Assembly: GCF_019649055.1 (NCBI RefSeq)
Contig: NW_026570315.1
Location: 62,001 to 126,000, forward strand
DNA length: 64,000 nucleotides
Origin: Paramacrobiotus metropolitanus
Taxonomy: Eukaryota; Tardigrada; Eutardigrada; Parachela; Macrobiotidae
Reading direction: 5' to 3'
Of the stretch, positions 22,161 through 31,813 are shown in pieces; within the stretch, counting starts at the first letter, position 1, and each line of letters begins with the position of its first letter. A model generated the notes under the pieces. That model was not told where the DNA came from and did not search any database. It was given only the letters and a program-made list of their open reading frames with translations. A program made the translations under genes and the position numbers.

Positions 22161-22941
22161 TTATTCATAATCATCATATAAAAGCATATTTTCGCAAAAC
22201 CTTTTTGGCGGTCTCTTATCGTATGGATGATGCATTTGGTAGCAATGTACGCGAGCATGGCTGTAGTTTTTTAAATATTCCGAGCACTGTATTTCCTCCC
22301 ACTTGCCCGTCCAATTGCATTTAGGGTGCGCGGATTGTATAATGTTGGTGGGATGGAAGCCGTGGGCCAGGAGAAATTCGATATCGTTTAGATCAGGCAG
22401 TTCTGCGTTATCAAATGTCCTGCGCCGGCTCTTGTAGGTACGTCGGCGTCGGGCGCCCCACTCTACGGGATCCGGGTCGGTTTGCGAGTAATCTTTCAGA
22501 TCCTGGCATTTTCGCTCAAAATGATGAATTATAGCAGCTGTATCGCGCCAGTATACTTCTTTTTTTGCAGCGATTGCAGCGCACAGTGCCGTTGAAATTG
22601 TATCCCCATGATGCAAGGACAAACCGTTTCCAGTCGGATGTGCGGAACATGAGTAGAAAAGCTTCTTTATGCTGCTGATACAGAGGACAAACAGCGGCAG
22701 GGGCGGGAGGATAAACATCCAGGTCAGCAGCAGCTATCGAATCAGAAGCAGCAGCAGCGGTTGTAGCAGTATCAGCCGCTTCTGATGACAAGTGCCATTC
22801 ATCGAGATTGGTGGCATTATCATTATCAGCTCGTTCAACAACTGTCGCTTCCCTGGTCTGTGTTACAGCTGTTGAAGCCATAATTAAAATGGTAAAAATG
22901 AGCAGCTGCAGCGCAATGAGTAGACTGGTCACTGGGTTCAA
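22161..22941 (-). pseudogene. signal-peptide protein with BIR-like Cys/His pattern, frameshifted
   Basis: The ORF starts with a strong signal peptide (SLLIALQLLIFTILIMAS). After an Ala/Thr-rich linker comes SDWKRFVLASWGYNFNGTVR, then two cysteines C-x2-C. The frame changes in an AAAAAAA run near 22555-22561. The second frame gives W-x-x-D and an HH...C pattern, as in a BIR zinc fold. A second, weaker BIR-like pattern (FLLAHGFHPTN, then Cys and His) lies toward the C-terminus. BIR proteins act in the cytosol, so a secretory leader is unexpected. It may instead be an unrelated Cys-rich secreted protein. It lies divergently from PolB. Confidence 0.45.
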
Positions 22942-22951
22942 TACAGTTGTT

Positions 22952-22958
22952 TATATAC
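22952..22958 (-). promoter_or_regulatory. TATA-like box for the signal-peptide gene
   Basis: TATATAA on the minus strand, only about 11-17 bp before the ATG at 22941. The close spacing means either a very short leader or a start further in. Confidence 0.3.
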
Positions 22959-23101
22959 AAATAATAAAGCACTTGGTACACAATAGCGAGAACCCCTCCT
23001 GAGAAGAGAATCCACTCCTCCCTCCACTGACGATGCACCGCAGGGTGCAGTGTTGTATTAGTAGCGTATGATCGTACGAACTGTGCTTTGTTGTGGCTTT
23101 G

Positions 23102-23110
23102 TATATAAAT
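23102..23110 (+). promoter_or_regulatory. TATA box for PolB
   Basis: TATATAAAT in GTATATAAATAAGCTTGCGG, with a shared AAGCTT-like flank as at 13638. Confidence 0.45.
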
Positions 23111-23509
23111 AAGCTTGCGGATGCATGTAACCCCGCAGAGTTAGGCTGTGCTCACAATCTGGTCTTCGGTCGCTAACGAGCGATCATCATGACACTGCTG
23201 TTTAAGTTACTTGTTAACAGCTTTAGCTTCAGCATTAACGCCTGTTGTCAAAACAATACCACTGCTACTAAAACAGCATCCTCGTCATCAGCAGCCATCT
23301 GTGTTAATTAAAATGATAACCATCCGCAGCAACAGAACCACCAGCAGCAGCAGCAGCAGCAAAAGCACCAGCAAACTCCGGATGACCGCGCCAGTAAGAC
23401 CAGTAGCTGCAACAGCGGCGACGCAACGGAACACGCCGCATCGACCACCAATCACGACAACGACAAAGGATTCGATGGGAGAAGCAAAGCTACAAAAGCT
23501 CTACAACAA

Positions 23510-26500
23510 ATGCAGAAATGTTCAAGCTTGCATCACTTTTATTTCGGCAAACGCGTCATTGCGTTCTCGTACAAATTATTTTACCAACAATTAAAAAACC
23601 TGACTGGTGGACGTGGTAATGATGGTGGTAGCGGCAGGGGCAGCAGTAGTAGTAGTGGCACTAAAAAAGAAGCAAAACCAGCTACTATAAGCAACGCCAA
23701 CGATAAAAAAGACGATGATTTTGAGGAAGAAGAACAACAAACAGACGGGGCCACTTTGGACATGATAAAGCATCCCAGGCAGTTTTACGCCCTCAAATCC
23801 ATAACATCGCGGCATAGCAAAAAGTTCAATGTCTGGGCGGGAAATTTTCAGTTAAAAATTGATACCCTACCACTACAAGGAATCGATACAATCTTGCCTA
23901 TTTTGTTGTCAATAGTGGAGGATTTATTCAGTAATCTTCGCAATTATGTCCCGAATAAGGACGATCTTATTAGTGTGTCGCTCGAATCCAGCCAGCTATC
24001 ACACCCCATTCAGATGCGTTTGGCCGCGCATGACCAAGTTAATGCAGAAATGTTTCTCTACCTCATTGCCAACGCGCTTACCTCGAAATCCGAATTTTCC
24101 CTTGATTGGCCTGTGTATATTAACCTTACGCGCGTACCAAAACGCCCATCTGGAGGCAGCGATAACAATGAGGCAGCTACAAGTAGCAGCAGGGCGAAGG
24201 GTGGCGGTTCTCCAAAACACTTAAACAATCTAATTCGAACACCTTATGGCGGCGGGATAATTAATGTCCGCAATAACGATATGCTATGTTTCGGGCGTGC
24301 CCTGGTATCACTGGCATTTGTCAACAAGCTCCCCGTAAAAGACAAAAGCAAATGGAAGCAGCTGTGTGATACAAGAAAAGCACTTCAAAAAACTGAAGCT
24401 ATAAAGTTGTACCAGCATGCCATGGTGCCGCTTGGGGCAGTTACATTTGCCGAATATAGAGTCTTCCAGAATCTCGCCCCTAACTACTGCCTAAAAATTT
24501 ATAAAGCGCCCGACAATGAAAGCGGGCTGGTTTATTCGGGAAGTGAAGACCGAGAGTTGCAACGCCCGCTTACCTCTTCAAGCAAAGACGTTTATCTGTT
24601 CCTGTCAGATAATCACTATGCTGCTATAACAAAACCAGCTCGCTTCTTCGGCAAGGCTAAGCAGTGCCAACACTGCAAAAGGTTTTGCTATAGCCTTGGT
24701 GCAGCGCACCACTGTCCAAAGGTGTGCCCGAATTGTCAGCGCCCGAGTTGTACTTTCCAAGTGGAAAAAATATGCAGCTTGTGTAATCGCGCTTTCCAGA
24801 ACGAAGATTGTTTTGCTCGTCATCTTTCAAGAGTCATAGACGGTGCAACCGGATTGACAGACTGTCAGATCAGGCAGAAGTGTTTGGACTGCGGTCTGAT
24901 CACCAGCGCAAATAAAAAAGGGCATATCGAAAATCCCGTACATTGCTGTGGGGAATATTACTGCAAAAACTGCAAGATGGTTGTCGGAAAACACCACCGA
25001 TGCTTTGTACAAGTGCACAAAGAAGCACCGAAACCTGCGAGACCATTTTTGTATTGCGACTTTGAAGCGGACATTAGCGGGGATCAGCATGTTCCAATTG
25101 CAGCTGCTGCTGTGGATGGTGACGGGGCCGCAACTTCCTTTTTTGGGCCGAAAGCCGGTGCCCAGTTCTGTAGTTGGCTGTTCGCGCGCTCTCATACCAA
25201 CTATATTGTTATCTTCCATAATTTAATGGGATATGACGAAAACTTTATAATGCAGTTTTTGCATGAGAAACGTACATGGCCACAGGTCATCATGCGGGGA
25301 TTAAAATTTCTTTAGATTTATGTAAGACCCTCCCCCTCCGATTTATTAGTGTTGTTGTTGTTGTTGTTGTTGTTGTCGTAGTTGCTTGTGCTGTTCACTG
25401 GCTTTAATTATTTATTATTGCAGGTGCCCAAATTTAAAATAACTTTGCGAGACTCTTTGGCCTTCCTACCCATGAGCCTTAGTGAAATGCCGGCTGCATT
25501 CGGATTTCCAGCGGCAAAAGGCTGTTTTCCTTTTTTGTTTGCGAGGTTTGAGAATTTTAATTATTCGCGGGAGAATTCCTGAGGAACATTACTACCTCTG
25601 CTCGCAAATGAAGTGTAAAGACTACACCGCCTTCAAGAAATGGTACGACGAGGAGGCGCGGCAGCAAAAGAAACGTTGGATATTTGAGAAAGAGTACTGC
25701 GTTAACGATTGCCGTATTCTTCGAGAAGCCTGTCAGCGTTTCTGCACTAGCATGGCTGCTCTATCTGGCGGTTACAATCCGCTCGGCCATTCCGTTTCCT
25801 TACCGAGCTTCGCCAATACCGTGTTTCGAGCGCGCTTCATGCCCGCTGACAGTATTCAATTTTTCACCTACCGTGACCTTCACCCTCATCGATCCTACCC
25901 TTTTGAAAGCCTGGAATGGTTGCATTATGTGGCAAAGTCAGAAAAGAAGTCGATACGACACGGCCGCAACCACCCAGAAGGGGAAAAGCAGATTGGGCGC
26001 TTCTTTGTGGATGGATTTGATGAAGTGAATAATGAAGTATTTGAGTATCACGGGTGCTATTTTCATGGTTGCCCAGCATGCTACACTAAGGATGCCAAAA
26101 CATATGGCGGCCAATCGATGGCGCAGCTGTTTCATTCAACCATGCATAAGCAGAAATATTTAGAATCTCGTGGATTAGTTTACCGTTCCATCTGGAGCTA
26201 TCAATGGCTCCAGTATAAGCGACAGCATCAGCAGGCGTTCCAGCAGGCGCTCGGCGATTTTAGCCATGTCCCTCCGATGAACATCAGAGATGCACTTTTC
26301 GGCGGGCGGACAGAAGCTTTTCGATTGTTAGCTATGCCTGACTCATCGAAGGGTGAATATATATCATATTTGGACAAAAACTGCCTATATCCCGCTGTGT
26401 GCAAACAGAAGTGTTACCCGCTGGGTATTCCTGAAAAGATCCTTTGGCACTTTAAGCCAATAGATGAATATTTTGGGATCGCGCATGTTCGCGTTTTGCC

Positions 26501-27628
26501 ACCCGCAAGTTTGCCGCTGCCTGTTTTGTTACAACGGATCAATCATAAATGCGTGTTTACGCTTTGTTGGCGCTGCGCTGAGCAAAACAATCAGGAAGCA
26601 GTATGCTGGCACACCGACGAACAGAGATGCTTCAATGGAGTGTATATGATACCCGAGTTAGCGCTGGCGCTGTCTATGGGCTACACTCTGATTAAAGTCC
26701 ATGAGATATGGCATTATGCCCGCCAAGGCGATCTGTACTCTCATTACATCAGTACATTCATGACTGAAAAAGCGGCGGCCAGCGGGTATCCCGCCAACTG
26801 CGTCAGTGACGAAGACAAAAGAAATTATTTGCAGCTGCTGTACGATCGCGATGGCGTTGTGGTCGATCCGGGCCGAGTTGAAAACAATCTAACAAAGCGT
26901 TTGCTTTCTAAGCTGATGCTTAACACATTCTGGGGAAGGCTGGCAATCAAAGAAAACAAATCGCGCTTTGAGTACGTTAAAGATACCAAGCGTTTCAATG
27001 ACCTTTTCTATTCCGGCAATACAATGTCTCCTATGTGGATATTGTAAGTAACGATGTGCTGCAGGTGCAAAGCAGTTTTACATGCGATGTTGACGGATCA
27101 GATCTACATGCCAACGTGGTCATTGCCAGCTTTGTGACGAGTTACGCACGCCTAGAATTATATACAGGAATAGCGTTTGTGGAAATTGAACGACTTTTGT
27201 ATTTTGACACTGACTGCGTAATTGCTATTGAAGAACAGAATTTGCAAAGCCTACCGGTCGGTGAGTGTCTGGGGGAATTCAAATCGGGAATAGGCGATGA
27301 CCAAATCATTGTTTTTGTGTGCGGTGGGCCCAAAATGTATGCCTACCAAACGCGCAACGGCTGGCAGGTTTTTAAAATGAAGGGAATTAGCATAAACCAG
27401 GGCAACAAAAGTTTGTTTACTACGGAAACGCTTGAGAAGATGGTGCGAGATCCAAAACTGGTCAGCCATTCAGTGAATCCTTACAAGATTTGTCGAATCA
27501 AGGAGAAATGGCAGCTAAAATCAAATGAGCAACGCAAGGCCATTCGTTTTACTTTTGACAAGCGTAGAATAATGGAGGATTTCCGTACCCTGCCCTTTGG
27601 CTACCGTCCGCCTGCGTCAGCAGTATAA
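23510..27628 (+). pseudogene. protein-primed family B DNA polymerase of Polinton type, disrupted
   Basis: The N-terminal region is linker-rich; the first ATG in frame is 23510, but a Gln/His-rich open frame reaches back to about 23300. A multi-Cys zinc region (about 24660-25010) precedes the exonuclease: Exo I YCDFEADIS, Exo II HNLMGYDENF, Exo III EYCVNDC. Polymerase motif A is LDKNCLYPAV, motif B KLMLNTFWGRLAI, motif C FDTDCVIA. These are hallmarks of Polinton/adintovirus PolB, which replicates the linear genome. Breaks: TAG at 25313-25315, a GT-AG intron at 25322-25423, a frameshift near 25560, and another near 27020 between motifs B and C. Motif residues are intact despite the breaks. Confidence 0.9.
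25322..25423 (+). other. 102-nt GT-AG intron in PolB
   Basis: Donor TAT/GTAAGA, acceptor TTATTTATTATTGCAG/GTG, phase 0, containing a GTT microsatellite. It joins exonuclease blocks of PolB in frame; the TAG lies seven bases before the donor. Confidence 0.6.
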
Positions 27629-27631
27629 AAG
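27624..27631 (+). promoter_or_regulatory. TATA box for the packaging ATPase gene
   Basis: TATAAAAG overlapping the PolB stop (the TAA is inside the box), 88 bp before the ATPase ATG at 27719. Confidence 0.5.
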
Positions 27632-27718
27632 CCACACATCTTTACCTTTTATCGATTGTTTGCATCTTTTGTTGTTGTTGTTGTTGTTATTGCTTTTGCA
27701 ATTACTATTGTTAAAAAA

Positions 27719-28654
27719 ATGTTTCAGCAGTTCACTTTTGAACTGCTGCTCGTTCATCCATTCAATTTAGTATGTAGCTGCCAAAGTCAGGGCGGTAAAA
27801 CCTACTGGATTTCGCGGCTACTGGAAATGCGCAGGATCACCCCGTTTCCCAAAAAAAAATTATTTCATCTTTTCTTACGAATCGCCCATTTTCAAAGCTA
27901 TAAAACGTCACACAAAAAATATTGTTTTTATTAAAGATATTCCTGGTGATATTGCTGAGGAAAGCTTTACTAATAAATGCGAGCCGTTCCTGATTATTTT
28001 GGATGATCAGATGCAGAACATAAATAAAGACGTAGTGTCATTATTTACTCGCGGTACCCACCATCTTAATCGCTCAGTAATTTTGACAGTGCAAAATGTC
28101 TTTTATCAGATTCCACTTATGAGGACAAATTCCCTGAATGCACATTATCTAGTGTTATGGAAACAACCTCGCGATGTGCTGCAAATTGAAATCCTTGCGC
28201 GTCAAATGTATCCTCGTAGCTCATTTTTTTTATGGACGCATATAAAGCTGCGACTGCTACTGATTACGGGTATTTATTCTTAGACTTCAAGTCCTGTACG
28301 CCAGATGTACTACGTGTACGAGGCAGCATTTTAAACGAAGAGGTCGGTGACCAATACCAGCGCGTTTATGCTATAAACACAACGTCCATGGAGGAATTTG
28401 CGCTTGTCCCAGTAAAACACCTGACGGCCACCGGATCAAAGATGGTTATGACGCGAAGAGTAAAAGGTAGAGGCGGTGGTAGCGGCAGCGGCGGTGGAGG
28501 TGGTTTAAATTGTCACAAGAGCAGTAACAAATCCAAGAAAAGTCGAAGCCAGAGCAAAAGAAAACTGACTGCTGAAAAAGGAAAGAGAAAACGTAACAAA
28601 AACGGCATCGGCAAGGACGGATCCGGCCTGGGAAATCTTATCAGTCATGCATAA
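27719..28654 (+). pseudogene. FtsK/HerA-type DNA-packaging ATPase, two frameshifts
   Basis: The first frame holds the Walker A region (LVCSCQSQGGKTYWISRLLE). A second frame carries Walker B (FLIILDDQM) and the conserved FTRGTHHLNRSVILTVQNVF segment with the SLNAHYLVLWKQPRD motif. A third frame has DYGYLFLDFKSCTPDVLRVR and a Gly/Lys-rich basic tail. This is the A32-like ATPase that packages Polinton/adintovirus DNA. Frameshifts fall near 27855 and 28230. The Walker A loop is atypical at its first Gly, though GKT is intact. Its synteny after PolB is typical. Confidence 0.85.
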
Positions 28655-28890
28655 CTATTGTTACTTCCTTGTTTCGGTTTAGATCATAACAAAAATGTTT
28701 TTTGCCTACTGTGTGTCTGTTTGTTGGTGTAATGACGTTGTGCTTGTACTGTGTCATAAAACGCGTGAATAAAACAGATCAGTGTTAAAATTCTGTTCGA
28801 CATTTTATTGACCATATGGTCGTTTCCCCTGATTCATTTCATACTGCACAAAATGCACAAACAAACTCATACACGCACACACTGCAAGCA

Positions 28891-29265
28891 TCATTTCGTC
28901 GTCACTATCTCACACACTTCACCGTCTTCTTCGCCCTCATCGTCATCATCATCTTCGATATCAGTACCATAATGTGCTCTAGTTGAAACATTATCGATGC
29001 TATCACTAGTATCCACTCCGTAGTCCACATTCTTGGCATTCGTACCGTTATCACCACAACCGTCATCATCATCATCATCGTCATCTACAAAGCCGGTGTT
29101 ACTGTGACCACTGGATTTGGACTTTAGCATTTTTCGGTATATCTTTTTCTTCGTCTTTCCACTGTGCGGGATGATGAGCTTTCGCTTATGTTGATGTCGC
29201 TTTGCAGGAACGGATTGCTGTTGACTTGTTGTTCCACCTTTTCGTTTAACAGGAATAGCAGCAGC
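28891..29265 (-). CDS. basic-then-acidic nuclear-type ORF
   Basis: I do not recognise it. The ATG-initiated part is 28891-29130, but the frame is open upstream to a TTTTTAG acceptor-like site at about 29266. The upstream part is very basic (AKRHQHKRKLIIPHSGKTKK); the rest is strongly acidic (runs of Asp and Glu). Such charge-block proteins are often nuclear or DNA-binding. It lies between two plus-strand genes and could be spurious. Confidence 0.35.
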   Translation of the reverse strand, partial: AAAIPVKRKGGTTSQQQSVPAKRHQHKRKLIIPHSGKTKKKIYRKMLKSKSSGHSNTGFVDDDDDDDDGCGDNGTNAKNVDYGVDTSDSIDNVSTRAHYGTDIEDDDDDEGEEDGEVCEIVTTK

Positions 29266-29275
29266 TTTCTAAAAA

Positions 29276-29974
29276 TGTCAGACTTCAATCCTTTGATTCG
29301 GCAGGAAACTGAGCCTCCCCTGCAGCTTGTTTGGCCAGGAGTTAATGATGAAGCGGCTAAAAAATTATTACTAAATGGCTTCACACCCATAAACCTCCTG
29401 GAATCTTATTTGTGCGCTTATTGCGGGCGCATTGATGTCGGATTAACTGCGGAAGATAATCCTCACCTTCATCACATTAATAAATATCCCGATTGCGAGT
29501 ACCTGCGGGACATGTGTGGACGACGATGCCGATGATGAGGATCACCACCCAGTTGAGCTAAGGCTGCCGGAGTTTCCCGCTTTTCAGAATTTAGACGACC
29601 GTTTACGTAGTTTTTCTCACTGGCCAGTCCAAGTTCAAAAGTCTCCCTATGAACTGGCACACGCTGGATTCCACTATTGCGGGCGAGGTGATATCGTGGA
29701 GTGTTTTTATTTCGGAATTAAGATCAGCGGATGGATTGACTCCGATGTACCACTGTTAGAGCATCTTCGTTGGGCCCCCAGTTGTCTCTACGTGCTATTG
29801 AATTTAACAGACCGCCGTATGCCAAAATACGCTAAATCTTTAACCGAGAATTCTCCCCTATCGCCTACAACGCCCGCAGCGACACCTCCAACAACAACAA
29901 CAACAACAACAGCAGTAACCAGTCCAGGTACACCACCCCCTCCACCACCCTCAACAGCTAGCTCAGACCAATAA
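29276..29974 (+). pseudogene. IAP-like protein with BIR domains, frameshifted
   Basis: It starts MSDFNPLIRQ at 29276. A partial BIR (NGFTPINLLESYLCAYCGR, then H and C) is followed by a frame change at about 29515-29535 and a full-length BIR with ELAHAGFHYCGRGDIVECFY and LLEHLRWAPSC. The C-x-x-C pair of this BIR reads C-F-Y-F: Phe codon 29711-29713 replaces a zinc-binding Cys. The C-terminus is Thr/Pro-rich; no RING is seen. Viral IAPs block caspase-driven cell death; that role is inferred from the family. It is paralogous to the next gene (shared L-x-x-CL(Y/F)VLL(N/K)LTD-x-RMP segment). Confidence 0.7.
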
Positions 29975-30402
29975 GAGTAAGAAGCAACAACAGGAGCGTA
30001 TTCAAGTTGTTCGTGTCGGTGGTATTGTCCGTGTCTACTGGTTAACATGTGTCGGTGTGTACAGGTGTCAAAATAAGTCAGTGGTAGTATTGTTGTTTTT
30101 AAAGAAAATGTTTCGGTTTGTTTCTTATTAGTGCGGTGTCGTCTGACGCACCTAATAGTCCTTGCAAATTATGGCCTTTTTTACTCTTATTTTACTTTTT
30201 TACTTTCCTTATCATGCGTGTGTGTAAATCTGCTGTTAGTAGAGAAAAGCGTAATAAAAAACCCTAGAGCGAGTGAATATTCTTGATTTACAGTTAACAA
30301 AATCGACATTTCATGTACGTCCGGCTGCTGTTTGAGCTTGACATCATTATCATTCGGTAACATCTTTCATAGCTGAATAATAGCATCTCTTTTGTAGAAT
30401 GT

Positions 30403-30413
30403 ATATATATAAG
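30403..30413 (+). promoter_or_regulatory. TATA box for the second IAP-like gene
   Basis: TATATATAAGG about 80 bp before the ATG at 30493, followed by a GC-rich GCGCGCGTCGC tract. Confidence 0.45.
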
Positions 30414-30492
30414 GCGCGCGTCGCACGCTAGCACAATAGCTATAAAGGGGCTTAGAGAAGTAGAAGTTAGCTGCTAGGTAGACATACTTGAA

Positions 30493-31126
30493 ATGTCGAT
30501 GTCGAGTGACTTCTTTCCATTGCTTTAGCAAAAGGATGACCCATACTTACAGATTGTTTGGCCCGATATTTGCATTGATCGTCCCATTAAACAGCCTGGC
30601 ACTCATGGTTTCGTGCCAGTTAACCTGCTAGACGCTCATATATGTGTATATTGCAGACGAGAAGATGTGGGATAACTGAGCAGGAAAGTCCTAGCAATTA
30701 CCAAGTTGAATAATACCCCGACTGCGCCGAGCTGCGCAAACTGTACCCTGATCGGCAATTATCTTTACCTATCACACCCAGGGCGCCTGCTTTTCCTTCT
30801 TTTCAAAACTTATTCAGCCAGCTGAAAAGTTTTCGGCGATGGCCCATGGTGGTAGCGAAGAAACAACCTCGTGTATTTGCGGAAGCCGGGTTTTTTTATT
30901 CCGGACACGGCACGGTTGTCAGGTGTTTTTACTGCGGATTTAAGCATGGTAACTGGGAGATTTCAAAAGTCCCATTTTGGAGCATCTGCGATGGTCGCGC
31001 AACTGCCTGTTCGTCCTACTCAAGCTAACAGACTGCCGGATGCCAATCTGGACTCGCGAACCAAAAGAAATCGTTCGCCGCCTGCCATCAGTTGCGCAGT
31101 CAAGCGCTTACTCTCCATTTGTATAG
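30493..31126 (+). pseudogene. second IAP-like BIR gene, heavily broken
   Basis: A tandem paralogue of 29276-29974. Readable pieces in different frames include IVWPDICIDR, NLLDAHICVYCRREDVG, the BIR core FAEAGFFYSGHGTVVRCFYC and, after a TTTT run near 30977, EHLRWSRNC and the LLKLTDCRMP tail ending at 31126. Stops occur at 30526, near 30674, and between pieces. Unlike its neighbour, it keeps the C-x-x-C zinc pair. It is clearly non-coding now. The two copies arose by duplication before each decayed separately. Confidence 0.7.
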
Positions 31127-31813
31127 CAAATTTTCCTTGCATAATATTATGGAACAGTAGTGTTGTTCAGTTACACATCTAATGGCCGAGGTTGTGAAAT
31201 GGCGGGTGTTTTCTGACCCCATCCATACCGTCTTACATTAAAATTGTTCCTAATGTTTTTCCTGTAACGCGCCGGATAAAGTCTCTCGAAGTGATCTCTC
31301 GAAATTCACTGCCTATTAGACTGCTTTTGGTGAGTGAACGTAAACCGATAAAACTGTCTACCGCGTAAACGATTTACCAGTTCTGCGTAGTATGATTCAT
31401 GATCCACAAAAACAATTTTACCAGAACATCAACAAAAAGCCAGTATGCTGAGTGAAAACATTTAAATATTTTGAGTACTTTAAGAAAACATTGAAGCATG
31501 TAGCCTGGACAATCATGGCACGTTCCGGTAGCTTGAGCAGACAACATAAAAGTAGTCCAAAAGACAAAATAATTAACAATACTAAATGGAATGTTCATGA
31601 CAACGACCTGGGCGCTTATAAAGCTACAAAGATCGCTGTTCCATTGATCCACGTCATGGGGAGATGCTAACAGCAGTAAATCAGCAGTTTATCAGAGATC
31701 ATACATAACATAGCAGCAAAAAAGAAGTGTAAACAAAAACCATCGTGTTAAGAGAGTAAGTTTTCCCCACCGCAACAACACGCGTAGCCACAATAAACCG
31801 CAAGTATCTTCTT
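31127..31813. other. no convincing gene; right border region of the viral-type element
   Basis: AT-rich with one unremarkable ORF (31452-31670). No terminal inverted repeat matching the left border was found. Confidence 0.35.

Noticed and set aside
28891-29130. Histone-like protein
   Set aside because: The charge pattern (basic then acidic) is suggestive, but no histone-fold residues can be aligned.
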